From positions 1 to 40,549 of the forward strand of contig NZ_WBMR01000075.1 in NCBI RefSeq assembly GCF_008923365.1: a DNA stretch of 40,549 nt, given 5' to 3'. The position numbers and the translations under genes were made by a program. This stretch comes from Actinomadura montaniterrae. GTDB lineage: Bacteria; Actinomycetota; Actinomycetes; Streptosporangiales; Streptosporangiaceae. The notes beneath the pieces are model-generated. The model searched no databases, was not told where the DNA came from, and worked only from the letters and a program-made list of their open reading frames with translations. This document shows positions 33,795-40,549 of the stretch, piece after piece (position 1 is the first letter of the stretch; each line of letters starts with the position of its first letter).

Positions 33795-33920
33795 GGACCG
33801 CCGAATCCCCCGCGGCACCCACCCGCGGGCGAACCGGGGACCCATCCCCCCTGGGGTGAATCGACGCACGTCGTAGGGCGACTCCTGGCCCGAACCCGTC
33901 AGCTAACCCGGTAGGCGAGC
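33795..33920 (+). ncRNA. c-di-AMP riboswitch (ydaO-yuaA class)
   Basis: The conserved ydaO blocks occur in order: GCCGAATCC near 33800, GGGGTGAATCGACG (33853-33866), the pairing CGTCGTAGGGCGA (33869-33881), and CCCGAACCCGTCAGCTAACC (33889-33908) followed by CGGTAGGC. CGCC near 33799 and GGCG near 33914 can close the first helix. Actinobacterial copies often precede NlpC/P60 or Rpf wall hydrolases, as here. High c-di-AMP would be expected to lower expression. The ribosome site (33923-33931) lies right behind it. Confidence 0.9.
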
Positions 33921-33940
33921 GAGGAGAGGAGAACACCGGC

Positions 33941-34969
33941 TTGGCACCGGACCCCCGTTCCCGGCGGCGCGTCGCGCCCGCCGCGACCACCGCCGCAGTG
34001 CTGATCATCGGCCTCGGCACCACCGCGCCCGTCGCCGCGCACGCCGCGACCCCCTTCGGCCCCGCCGCCGCCCCGCAGGCGTCCGGCACGCCCAGCCCCC
34101 TCCCCACCACGGAGAAGGGGCTGAAGCAGAGCCTGAAGGAGCTGAACGACGAGGCCGAGACGCTCACCGAGCAGTTCAACAAGACCCGCGTCGACCTCGG
34201 CCGCGCGGTCAAGGCCGAGAAGGCCGCCACCGCGTACGCGCAGAAGCTGCTCCAGCAGACCGAGCCCGCCCGCCAGCGGCTCGCCCAGCTCGCCGCCGCC
34301 AACTACATGAGCGGCGGGCCCGACGCGATCTTCAGCTCCGGCGGCAGCGCCGACAGCCTCTCCGACTCGGCCTACCTCCAGCAGAACCAGGCCACCACCG
34401 TCCTCGCGTTGCAGAAGCAGGTCGACCAGGCCGAGGCCGCGCAGCGCGCCGCGCAGGAGCGCACCGAGCAGGTCAAGCAGGCCCAGGCCAAGGTGGTGGC
34501 CGCGCGCAAGGCCGCCAAGGCCAAGGTGGGCGAGGTCATGAAGCGCCTCGACAAGCTCACCACCACCCACACCACCGACCCCAAGTCGGGCCTCACCGCC
34601 ACGATCAAGGGCTCGGACCTGCCCGCGAAGATGGCCCGCAAGGCCCTCACCAAGCTCGGCAGCCCCTACGTGTGGGGCGCCGCCGGCCCGAGCTCCTTCG
34701 ACTGCTCCGGCCTCGTCGTCTGGGCGTACGCGCAGGTCGGCAAGCCCGGCCTGCCGCACTACACCGGCGACCTCTACCAGCTCGGCACCAAGGTGGACCG
34801 CTCCTCGCTGCGCGCCGGCGACCTGGTCTACTTCGGCAGCAACCTGCACCACATGGGCATCTACGTCGGCGACGGCAAGTTCCTCCAGGCCCCCCAGACG
34901 GGCGACGTGGTGAAGATCTCCAAGCTCTCCACCCGCTCCGACTACGCGGGCGCGAACCGGATCTCCTAG
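33941..34969 (+). CDS. Secreted NlpC/P60 peptidoglycan endopeptidase
   Basis: A 342-residue exported protein starting at TTG, the only start at the right distance from GGAGAGGAG (33923-33931). The signal peptide spans about 1-36 (ending VAAHAA). A long coiled coil at about 55-205 (KQSLKELNDEAETLTEQFNKT onward) precedes the NlpC/P60 domain at about 225-342, with catalytic Cys255 (FDCSGLV) and His304 (HHMGIYVG). It resembles RipA-type hydrolases that cut stem peptides during growth and division. Control by the c-di-AMP riboswitch ties it to osmotic and wall state. Confidence 0.94.
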   Translation: MAPDPRSRRRVAPAATTAAVLIIGLGTTAPVAAHAATPFGPAAAPQASGTPSPLPTTEKGLKQSLKELNDEAETLTEQFNKTRVDLGRAVKAEKAATAYAQKLLQQTEPARQRLAQLAAANYMSGGPDAIFSSGGSADSLSDSAYLQQNQATTVLALQKQVDQAEAAQRAAQERTEQVKQAQAKVVAARKAAKAKVGEVMKRLDKLTTTHTTDPKSGLTATIKGSDLPAKMARKALTKLGSPYVWGAAGPSSFDCSGLVVWAYAQVGKPGLPHYTGDLYQLGTKVDRSSLRAGDLVYFGSNLHHMGIYVGDGKFLQAPQTGDVVKISKLSTRSDYAGANRIS

Positions 34970-35002
34970 CCCCCGGCGGCGCGGGCTCCCCGCGCCGGGG
35001 GG
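34970..35002. terminator. Hairpin after NlpC/P60 gene
   Basis: GCGCGGG and CCCGCGC pair around CTC, extended by CCCCCG with CGGGGG after a 3-nt bulge. It directly follows the stop of the NlpC/P60 gene and faces the convergent Nudix gene. Confidence 0.75.
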
Positions 35003-35008
35003 CCGTCG

Positions 35009-35395
35009 TCAGCGGAGGTCGGCTTCGAGCTCGGCGATGACGGGACGGTCGCCGGGGAGCCACGCCACGTCGTACAGGTCGTCGCGGGCGAGCCAGCGCA
35101 GGGCCAGGTGTTCCAGGGCCCGCGGCTCGCCCTCGACGATCTCGGCGGTCCAGACGCGCAGCAGCGCGCGCTCGCTCAGCCGCCAGTCGCCGCCGACGCG
35201 GCGGACCGGGCGGATCTTGATCGCGAGCTCCTCGTGGCACTCGCGGACCACGGCGTCCTCGTCGGACTCGCCCGGGTCCACCTTGCCGCCCGGCAGCTCC
35301 CAGCCGCCGGCCATGTGCGGCGGCTCGGCCCGCTGCGCGGCGAGCAGCCGCCCGTCCCGGATGATCGCGGCGCCCACGACGACGAGCTCGGCGAT
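35009..35395 (-). CDS. Nudix hydrolase (MutT-like), apparent ATC start
   Basis: About 128 residues. The Nudix box is GGKVDPGESDEDAVVRECHEEL, matching Gx5Ex7REUxEExGU with minor change. The protein should begin AELVVVGAAIIRDGRLLAAQR, but the only GTG (35377) falls inside the first strand. An ATC at 35395 lies 9 nt after AAGGGG and restores the whole strand, so a non-standard ATC start is proposed; if GTG is used the protein has 122 residues. The frame is the same as that of the upstream Mut7-C gene, separated by one TAG. It probably cleans damaged nucleotides or related diphosphates. Confidence 0.85.
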   Translation of the reverse strand: MAELVVVGAAIIRDGRLLAAQRAEPPHMAGGWELPGGKVDPGESDEDAVVRECHEELAIKIRPVRRVGGDWRLSERALLRVWTAEIVEGEPRALEHLALRWLARDDLYDVAWLPGDRPVIAELEADLR

Positions 35396-35419
35396 GGTGA
35401 CCAGCCCCTTCCAGAGTCC

Positions 35420-36196
35420 CTATCCGTCTGAGACGGCCGCCCGGGGCCGGGCGGTTCCGGCGCGGGCCGTCTCGACCTGACGGGTCGCTTCCTCGACGAT
35501 CCTCTCAAGGTGGTCGCCGTGGGCGCCGCGCCAGTAGACCTGGCCGCAGCCGGCGCACCGGCCGTAGACGTCGTAGCTGCGGCGGGTGCCGGCCTCCAGG
35601 TCGCGCTCGATCTCCTCCTTGTCGACGGGGACGAGGACGCCGTTGCAGGCAGTGCAGCGCGTCCAGGGGCTGAGGACGGGCGCGAAGCGGTCCAGGAGGT
35701 CGCGGAGCTGGTCGTCGGGCCGGGACCCGCGGACGTAGGCGCCGAACCAGAGCGCGCGGCGGCGCAGCAGCCCGCGGTCCTGGGTGAGCAGGACGCGGCG
35801 CTCGGCGTTCGCCTGGACGACCAGGGACGGGTCGTCCATGTCGTTGTGGTAGGCGGTGTCGAGGCCGAGCAGCCGCATCCGGCGCGCGAGCGTGCCCAGG
35901 TGGACGTCGAGGAGGAAGCGGGGCGCGTCCTGGCCCGGGTCCAGCGGGACAGGCTGGGGGCGCGAGACGGGCTCCACCTCCACCTCGTCGCCGGCCGCGG
36001 GGCGGGCGGACGGCTCCGCGGTCTCGCCGCGGACGGCGAGCCGGCCGATCTCGGGGAGCGGGACTCCGAGCGACTCCACGATGTGCCCGAGCGTGGACGT
36101 CCCGTCCCATGCCACCCGGCTCACCGGTTCGCGGCGGGTGGCGGGCAGGAACATCAGCAGGTCGTCGGCGATGCGGACGCGTATCTCGGACTCCAC
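35420..36196 (-). CDS. Mut7-C RNase-domain protein with ubiquitin-like N-terminus
   Basis: A 258-residue protein. About 1-80 are a beta-grasp, ubiquitin/ThiS-like domain (IRVRIADDLLMFLPATRREP; LGHIVESLGVPLPEIGRLAVRG). About 90-235 form the Mut7-C domain, a PIN-like nuclease with FLLDVHLGTLARRMRLLGLDTAYHNDMDD, LLTQDRGLLRRRA and a zinc ribbon (CTACNG, CAGCGQVYW). This Ub-fusion architecture is a known bacterial one; an RNA substrate is expected but unknown. GTG 36196 is the start. The in-frame TAG at 35420-35422 separates it from the Nudix gene. Confidence 0.9.
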   Translation of the reverse strand: MESEIRVRIADDLLMFLPATRREPVSRVAWDGTSTLGHIVESLGVPLPEIGRLAVRGETAEPSARPAAGDEVEVEPVSRPQPVPLDPGQDAPRFLLDVHLGTLARRMRLLGLDTAYHNDMDDPSLVVQANAERRVLLTQDRGLLRRRALWFGAYVRGSRPDDQLRDLLDRFAPVLSPWTRCTACNGVLVPVDKEEIERDLEAGTRRSYDVYGRCAGCGQVYWRGAHGDHLERIVEEATRQVETARAGTARPRAAVSDG

Positions 36197-36236
36197 GCCG
36201 CCAGCATGCCACGCGCCTGCGACGATCCCCGTCCGA

Positions 36237-37523
36237 TTATTCGCCGGTGATGCGGGCCGCCGCGCCCCGCAGCGTGTCCAGCAGGGACGGGACGTCGTGG
36301 CCCTGCAGCACTCCCCCGCGCTTCAGCACCCGGCCGCCGACGAGGACCGTGTCGACGTGCCTCGTCTCGGCGGACAGCACGACGGCCGCGATCGGGTCGT
36401 GCGCCGCCGCCATGCCGAGGGTGTCGGTGCGCAGGACGACCAGGTCGGCCTGCTTGCCGGGGGTGAGGGACCCGGTGACGCCGGCGAGCCCGGCCGTCTC
36501 GGCGCCGCCGAGGGTCGCGGCGCGGAGGGCCTCGGCGGTGGTGAACCAGGTGCCGGCGCCGCCCGGACGGGCGCGTTCGAGGAAGTACGCCGCGCGCATG
36601 ACGCCGAACATGTCGCCGGGTCCGCTGGCGACGGTGTCGCAGCCGAGGCCGGTCGGGACGCCCGCGGCGTGCGAGCGGCCGGTGGCCGGGTCGCCGATGC
36701 CGAGCGCCGCCTCCACGCCGGGGGTCGCGGAGACGGTGCCGCCGTTGGCGGCGATCTTCTTGAAGTCGTCGCCGGTGTAGAAGTTGGCGTGCACGTACAT
36801 GGCGGGGTGGCCGATCAGGCCGTTGTCCTCGAGGAACGCCAGTCCGCGCGCCGCGCTCTCGGCGCCGTGGCCGCCCATGTGGACGGTGACCGGCAGATCG
36901 AGGTCGCGGGCCAGCCGCCATTCGGCGAGCGCGCGTTCCTCGCCGGCGATCTCGGGGCCGAGCGCCGCCATCCACATCGAGACGTTCCCGGGCGGCGCGT
37001 CGAAGTACTCGCGGCGGACGCGGGTCGTTTCGGCGGCGAGCGCGGCGAGGTCGTCGCCACCGCCGTAGCAGTAGCCGAACACGGCGCGGATGCCGGACGC
37101 GCGGAGCGCGGCGATGTCGGCGTCGGTGTGGTCGGGGCTGAACATGATGTGCGACCAGTCGACGACGGTCGTGATGCCGGAGTCCAGGCATTCGAGGGCG
37201 CCGGCGAGGGTGCCGCTGTACACGTCGTCGGGCCGGTAGCGGGGCGCCAGCTCGCCGAGGACGCGCTGCAGGTAGGCGGGCAGCGTGCTGTCGGGGAGGG
37301 TCGCGCGGATCGCGGTCTGCCAGGTGTGCCGGTGCGTGTCGACGAAGCCGGGCATCACGATGCGGCCCGCCGCGTCCAGGATCTCGGCGCCCGCGGGCGG
37401 GACGAGGCCGGGGCCGACGGCGGCGATCCGGCCGTCCTCGACGAGGACGTCCGCGCGTCCGAGAACTCTGGGCGCGGGGGCCGTGTCGATGACCGTGCCG
37501 TTGCGGAGGAGAAGCGATGTCAT
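36237..37523 (-). CDS. Amidohydrolase of the TRZ/ATZ deaminase group
   Basis: A 428-residue metal-dependent hydrolase. DTHRHTW (His64, His66) is the metal motif after a beta-sandwich start (LLLRNGTVIDTA); VHMGGHG, YVHANF and GLGCDTVASGPGDMFGVMR supply the later His and Asp ligands; the end GKQADLVVLRTD is typical. Relatives deaminate guanine-type purines, S-adenosylhomocysteine or s-triazines; the exact substrate is not clear. ATG 37523 has no ribosome site and sits 7 nt after a TAAGCT box, suggesting a leaderless mRNA. It is divergent from a MarR gene that probably controls it. Confidence 0.9.
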   Translation of the reverse strand: MTSLLLRNGTVIDTAPAPRVLGRADVLVEDGRIAAVGPGLVPPAGAEILDAAGRIVMPGFVDTHRHTWQTAIRATLPDSTLPAYLQRVLGELAPRYRPDDVYSGTLAGALECLDSGITTVVDWSHIMFSPDHTDADIAALRASGIRAVFGYCYGGGDDLAALAAETTRVRREYFDAPPGNVSMWMAALGPEIAGEERALAEWRLARDLDLPVTVHMGGHGAESAARGLAFLEDNGLIGHPAMYVHANFYTGDDFKKIAANGGTVSATPGVEAALGIGDPATGRSHAAGVPTGLGCDTVASGPGDMFGVMRAAYFLERARPGGAGTWFTTAEALRAATLGGAETAGLAGVTGSLTPGKQADLVVLRTDTLGMAAAHDPIAAVVLSAETRHVDTVLVGGRVLKRGGVLQGHDVPSLLDTLRGAAARITGE

Positions 37524-37529
37524 GCGACA

Positions 37530-37577
37530 AAGCTTAGAAAGAAGCTTTTCGAAAAGCAATATGGCGACCGGTATCCT
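37530..37577. promoter_or_regulatory. Overlapping divergent promoters with 14-bp palindrome
   Basis: GCTTTTCGAAAAGC (37544-37557) is a perfect palindrome. On the minus strand, TTGCTT-N17-TAAGCT ends 7 nt before the amidohydrolase ATG. On the plus strand, TATCCT (37572-37577) lies 6 nt before the marR GTG. The palindrome covers the spacer of one promoter and the -35 area of the other, as expected for a MarR operator. Confidence 0.6.
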
Positions 37578-37583
37578 CGGCTT

Positions 37584-38108
37584 GTGCGCGATGACGACGG
37601 CGGCCGCCGTGACGAGGTGGACGAGCTGGCCGCGGCCTGGCGGCGGGACGGCCTCGGCGAGGACGTCATCGCGATGCTGGAGGTCAGCAAGCGCGCGTCG
37701 CGGATCGGGGCGCTCGTCCAGCAGGCGCTGCGCGGGGAGCTGGCCGACCTCGGCCTCACCTACGCCGAGTTCGAGGTGCTGACGGTCCTGAACCGGGCCG
37801 GGAAGCCGTACCGGCTGAGGCCGAGCGAGCTGACCCGGTCGGCGTTCCTCACCTCCGGCGGCACGAGCAACGTGCTGCAGCGACTGCAGAAGGCCGGCTA
37901 CGTCGAGCGAGAGGCCAACACCGGCGACGCCCGCAGCAGGTTCGTCCAGCTCACGCCGGAAGGCCTACGGGTCACGGCGCTGGCCTTGGACGCCTCGGCG
38001 CGCGCACACAGAGAGGCGATGGCCGGGGTACCGGCGGAGGCGGTCCGCGACGCCGCCGACGCGCTGCGCGACATCCTGCTCGTGATCGGCAAGCGGCGGT
38101 TCCGGTGA
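37584..38108 (+). CDS. MarR family transcriptional regulator
   Basis: A 174-residue MarR protein. LTYAEFEVLTVLNRAGKPYRLRPSELTRSAFLTSGGTSNVLQRLQKAGYVEREANTGDARSRFVQLTPEG at about 55-125 is the winged helix with the DxRxR wing (DARSR). The N-terminal part (RRDEVDELAAAWRRDGLGEDV) and C-terminal helices dimerise. GTG 37584 is chosen by its -10 spacing; no ribosome site is seen. It is divergent from the amidohydrolase gene and likely represses it until a ligand related to that enzyme's pathway binds; this is inference. Confidence 0.9.
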   Translation: MRDDDGGRRDEVDELAAAWRRDGLGEDVIAMLEVSKRASRIGALVQQALRGELADLGLTYAEFEVLTVLNRAGKPYRLRPSELTRSAFLTSGGTSNVLQRLQKAGYVEREANTGDARSRFVQLTPEGLRVTALALDASARAHREAMAGVPAEAVRDAADALRDILLVIGKRRFR

Positions 38109-38214
38109 CCAATCGCCCGATCCGTGCCGAATCACCGGTGACGCCCTCGGCAACTTCCCCTGAATTGACGGGATCGACCGTGACGCGGCGAACCGTCCGG
38201 GCGACACTCGCCCC

Positions 38215-38646
38215 ATGACGACCCCCCGCCACCGGCTCCGCCGCGCGCTCCTGCCGGCCGTCCTGCTCGTCGCAGGGCTCACCGGCCCCGCGGCGCACGC
38301 GGCCACCGCCACCGCACCCGCTCCCGCCTCGTCCACCGCCACCGCCACCGTCGCCGTCGCCGACATCTGCGAGTCGACGCTCCCGTCGCAGGCCGACGAC
38401 ACGATCGCCCTGATCGACAAGGGCGGCCCGTTCCCGTACCCGCAGGACGGCACCGTCTTCCAGAACCGCGAAGGCCTGCTGCCGCAGGAACCGCAGGGCT
38501 ACTACCACGAGTACACGGTGAAGACGCCGGGCAGCTCGACGCGCGGCGCCCGCCGCGTCATCACGTCCGACGACCTCGGCCACGACGGCATGTACTGGAC
38601 GCCCGACCACTACAGCACGTTCTACGACATCGACTTCGGCTGCTGA
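38215..38646 (+). CDS. Secreted guanyl-specific ribonuclease, RNase Sa type
   Basis: A 143-residue precursor. A signal peptide ends near AAHAA (30), followed by an Ala/Thr/Pro tract and then the RNase Sa/barnase-like domain from about 48: LIDKGGPFPYPQDGTVFQNREGLLP, YYHEYTVKTPGSSTRGARRVI and DHYSTFYDIDFGC. Catalytic Glu99, Arg114 and His132 align with Glu54, Arg69 and His85 of RNase Sa, with a two-residue insertion before the His; Cys52 and Cys143 match its single disulfide. It cuts RNA after guanosine outside the cell. No barstar-type inhibitor gene is adjacent. Confidence 0.94.
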   Translation: MTTPRHRLRRALLPAVLLVAGLTGPAAHAATATAPAPASSTATATVAVADICESTLPSQADDTIALIDKGGPFPYPQDGTVFQNREGLLPQEPQGYYHEYTVKTPGSSTRGARRVITSDDLGHDGMYWTPDHYSTFYDIDFGC

Positions 38647-38664
38647 TCCCGCCGATCCGGCACC

Positions 38665-38693
38665 GGACGCCCCGGCCGCCCGCCGGGGCGTCC
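38665..38693. terminator. Bidirectional hairpin between RNase and SLT-NlpC genes
   Basis: GGACGCCCCGGC (38665-38676) pairs perfectly over 12 bp with GCCGGGGCGTCC (38682-38693) around a 5-nt loop. It lies between two convergent gene ends. Confidence 0.8.
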
Positions 38694-38697
38694 CCGG

Positions 38698-39762
38698 TCA
38701 GCCGCCCGGCTGCTGCTGCGCGGCCAGCTCCGCGACCTTGCCCTTGAGCTTCGGGCTGGCCAGCGGGCGCGTCACGCCGATCCAGTCGGGCCGCTTGTAG
38801 GTCTTCACGCCGATCGCGGGCACGCATGACGAGCAGCTCGCCACGATCATCTTGCCCTTGCCGATGACCATCCCGACATGGCCGGGATTGTCCGCCGACG
38901 TGCCCGGCCCGGAGTTGAAGAACACCAGGTCGCCGGGCTGCTCCTTGCCCTTGGCGATCTTCAGTCCGAACGGCCACTGCTCGAACGTGGTGCGCGGGAT
39001 GCCGAGCCCCGCCGCCCGGTACGCCGCCTGCACCAGGCTGGAGCAGTCCCACGCGTCCGGGCCGGTCGCGCCGAACACGTACGGCTTCCCGCGCTGCGCC
39101 AGCGCGAACGCGATGATCTTCTGGACGAGCGCGCTCGCGTTCGCCGGCAGGTCGTTGTCCTGGCAGTCGACGCCGTTGGACTGCACGACCTCGAAGTCGC
39201 CGCCGCCGTACCGCTTCGCCCACGCCAGGACCATGTTCACGTAGTCCCACGAGTGGTTGTACTGGAAGATCGCCGTCTTCATCCGCTGCGGGGCGCCGTT
39301 GTGCTTGAGGTACGCGGCGGCGGTCGGGATCGCGTCGGCCGGGTCGTAGCGGTCCTTGCGGCCGTCCTTGTTCCCGTCCACCGCGAACGACTTGAACGTC
39401 GCGGCGAGGAACTGCATCGGCCCGCCCGCGCCCGCGTAGTTCTCGCCGCTGTGCACCCCCTGCGCGTTCGACGTGCCGTGCCCCGTCTCGACCTCGCCGA
39501 TGCCCGCGAGGACGTTCCACGGGATGCCGTAGTCCTTGCCGGCCTTCTTGTACAGGTCGAGGTAGTTCGCCGGGATCGACTTCGCGTCGCCCGCCTCCGC
39601 GGGCTGCGCGCCCGCCCCGGAGGTGTCGACGCAGCCGCCGTTCACGCTGCCGCCGAACATGAACTGGCTCGCGCCGAACAGGATCGGAACGAAGATCAGC
39701 GCGACGAACAGCGCCGCGGCGGCGGCGAGCGCGCACGCCGCCAGCACCCGTTTCGGGGTCAT
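38698..39762 (-). CDS. SLT lytic transglycosylase - NlpC/P60 wall hydrolase of a conjugation-like cluster
   Basis: A 354-residue protein anchored by an N-terminal helix (about 7-30). An SLT-type domain at about 60-180 has catalytic Glu90 (GIGEVETGHG) and GPMQFLAATFK; DGNKDGRKD at 129-137 looks like an EF-hand-type calcium loop. The NlpC/P60 domain at about 212-335 has Cys240 (WDCSSLV) and His295 (GHVGMVIG). Bifunctional enzymes of this kind open the wall for type IV secretion or conjugation in Gram-positive bacteria. ATG 39762 overlaps the stop of the upstream gene by 4 nt (ATGA). Confidence 0.9.
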   Translation of the reverse strand: MTPKRVLAACALAAAAALFVALIFVPILFGASQFMFGGSVNGGCVDTSGAGAQPAEAGDAKSIPANYLDLYKKAGKDYGIPWNVLAGIGEVETGHGTSNAQGVHSGENYAGAGGPMQFLAATFKSFAVDGNKDGRKDRYDPADAIPTAAAYLKHNGAPQRMKTAIFQYNHSWDYVNMVLAWAKRYGGGDFEVVQSNGVDCQDNDLPANASALVQKIIAFALAQRGKPYVFGATGPDAWDCSSLVQAAYRAAGLGIPRTTFEQWPFGLKIAKGKEQPGDLVFFNSGPGTSADNPGHVGMVIGKGKMIVASCSSCVPAIGVKTYKRPDWIGVTRPLASPKLKGKVAELAAQQQPGG

Positions 39763-40397
39763 CCGGTGTCCCCCGCCTGCCCCGCGTCGGCGGGCGCGAA
39801 CGCGTACACCTTCAGCGAGCCGCCGTCGCGCGACACGGTCACCGCGTACTGCTTGCTGTCGCTGCTCGCCGTCCCGTTCCTGGTGAGCTGCTGCTTGCCG
39901 GTCACCAGGAAGATGATCGAGTTGTTCTCGATGGTGCGGACCTGGTCGAGCGACGCGCCGCCCTGCGCGACGACCTGCTCCTTGCGGCGCTCGTCCTGGA
40001 TCCCCGGCGCCGCCGCGCCCGCCTCCAGCTGTCCGCGCAGGTCATCGGTGACCAGGCCGGACAGCCGGCCGATGTAGGCGGCCGGGTCCTCGTCGTAGCG
40101 GTACGTCCCGTACGCCGCGACGAACCGCTGCGCCAGGTCCGCGGCGGACGCGAAGTCCTGCTGCGAGAACGGCAGCAGCCGGTAGATGTCGAAGTTCTTC
40201 GGGTCGACGGTGCTGTGGATCCCCGGCGGCGGCGACGCCGGGGCGCTCGGACCCGCCGTCACCGTCGCGCTCGGCCGCGCGTCCGCCTTGTCGTGGTCGT
40301 GCTCCGGCGCCGCCAGCGTCAGGTAGACGCCGACGGCGGCGAGCACCACCACGAGCCCCGCGAACAGGAGCTTGCGCTGGCGGTCGTTCAGGTTCAT
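39759..40397 (-). CDS. Single-pass membrane protein, conjugation-associated
   Basis: A 212-residue protein: short basic N-terminus (MNLNDRQRK), one helix (LLFAGLVVVLAAVGVYLTLA, about 11-30), a Pro/Ala/Ser linker and an extracellular domain of about 140 residues (FSQQDFASAADLAQRFVAAYGTYRYDEDPAAYIGRL; NNSIIFLVTGKQQLTR). The layout resembles small VirB8/TcpC-like or related subunits of actinobacterial conjugation clusters, but no family is certain. It lies between a Pro-rich gene end and the SLT-NlpC gene, with 1-nt and 4-nt overlaps, so all three form one operon. Confidence 0.8.
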   Translation of the reverse strand: MNLNDRQRKLLFAGLVVVLAAVGVYLTLAAPEHDHDKADARPSATVTAGPSAPASPPPGIHSTVDPKNFDIYRLLPFSQQDFASAADLAQRFVAAYGTYRYDEDPAAYIGRLSGLVTDDLRGQLEAGAAAPGIQDERRKEQVVAQGGASLDQVRTIENNSIIFLVTGKQQLTRNGTASSDSKQYAVTVSRDGGSLKVYAFAPADAGQAGDTG

Positions 40398-40549
40398 CAC
40401 TCGTCCCGGTCGGACTCGCCGGAGCGGGGCTCGACAGGACGGAGCCAGAACGGGATCGGCGGGCCCTCCTCGGAGCCGCGCCGGCCCCACAGCGGCGGCG
40501 GCGCCTGCCGCCCGCCCGGACCGCCGTTCGACGGCGCGGCACCGCCGCC
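40397..40549 (-). CDS. Pro/Gly-rich C-terminus of a cluster protein (partial)
   Basis: The frame is open from the right edge to a TGA at 40399-40397 that shares one base with the next ATG. The 50 visible residues are low-complexity (Gly, Pro, Arg) and end in FWLRPVEPRSGESDRDE. Such tails are common on VirB6/TrbL-like membrane subunits, but with only the tail visible the function cannot be told. Confidence 0.6.
   Translation of the reverse strand, partial: GGGAAPSNGGPGGRQAPPPLWGRRGSEEGPPIPFWLRPVEPRSGESDRDE

Larger units (their letters stand above)
33575..33940. other. Divergent intergenic region typA / NlpC-P60
   Basis: No gene lies in these 366 nt. They contain the likely typA -10 box (TAGAAT on the minus strand, 33635-33630), the promoter of the NlpC/P60 gene (33718-33747) and a c-di-AMP riboswitch (33795-33920). 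Confidence 0.8.

Overview
The window is very GC-rich with dense gene packing, many 1-4 nt stop/start overlaps (ATGA, GTGA), frequent GTG starts and strong G/C preference at third codon positions. The gene content (a conservon with P450s, a CopD-CtaG fusion, LCP protein, Crp/LysR next to a mycobacterial-type sdh operon, an RNase Sa homologue, a c-di-AMP riboswitch before an NlpC/P60 gene) points to a filamentous actinobacterium, probably near Actinomadura/Streptosporangiales. The taxon is inferred, not proven. No rRNA, tRNA, IS element, integrase or CRISPR array was seen.

Layout. 1-3925 (+): 3' end of a conservon: histidine kinase tail (cvnA), Roadblock (cvnB), DUF742 (cvnC), GTPase (cvnD) and two tandem CYP157-like P450s lacking the EXXR arginine. 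3879-9432: SPFH/band-7 protein (-), CopD-CtaG copper/oxidase-assembly fusion (+), quinone-oxidoreductase-like MDR protein (-) divergent from a one-cysteine HxlR regulator (+), then a MerR-thioredoxin pair (+) behind 19-bp repeats and a perfect dyad. 9440-13360: an orphan secY (-), a secreted protein of unknown function (-), a SnoaL-like protein (-) divergent from a MarR regulator (+), and a LysR regulator (-). 13412-18027 (-): a Crp/Fnr regulator and a sdhC-sdhA-sdhB operon whose upstream region carries two Crp-like boxes. 18373-23676: XRE regulator, lipoprotein and OmpA-like pair, a Ser/Thr kinase, an LCP cell-wall ligase and a prepilin peptidase.

23677-31653 (+) is the most unusual part. 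A DUF4282 membrane protein, a membrane Ser/Thr kinase with three TRRD motifs, a coiled-coil protein, a ClpB-like AAA+ protein with a degenerate N-terminal half, a NrdG-like radical-SAM protein without a glycyl-radical partner, and a zinc-ribbon/FHA protein with a long PQHG-rich tract lie head to tail. I do not recognise it as a named system; the parts suggest phospho-dependent recruitment of an unfoldase and a radical-SAM modifier at the membrane.

31721-40549: typA (-); a c-di-AMP (ydaO-type) riboswitch driving a secreted NlpC/P60 hydrolase with a TTG start (+); a Mut7-C RNase and a Nudix hydrolase separated by one in-frame stop (-); an amidohydrolase (-) divergent from a MarR regulator (+) with a palindrome and apparently leaderless starts; a secreted RNase Sa homologue (+); and, at the right edge (-), part of a conjugation-like cluster with an SLT-NlpC/P60 wall hydrolase.
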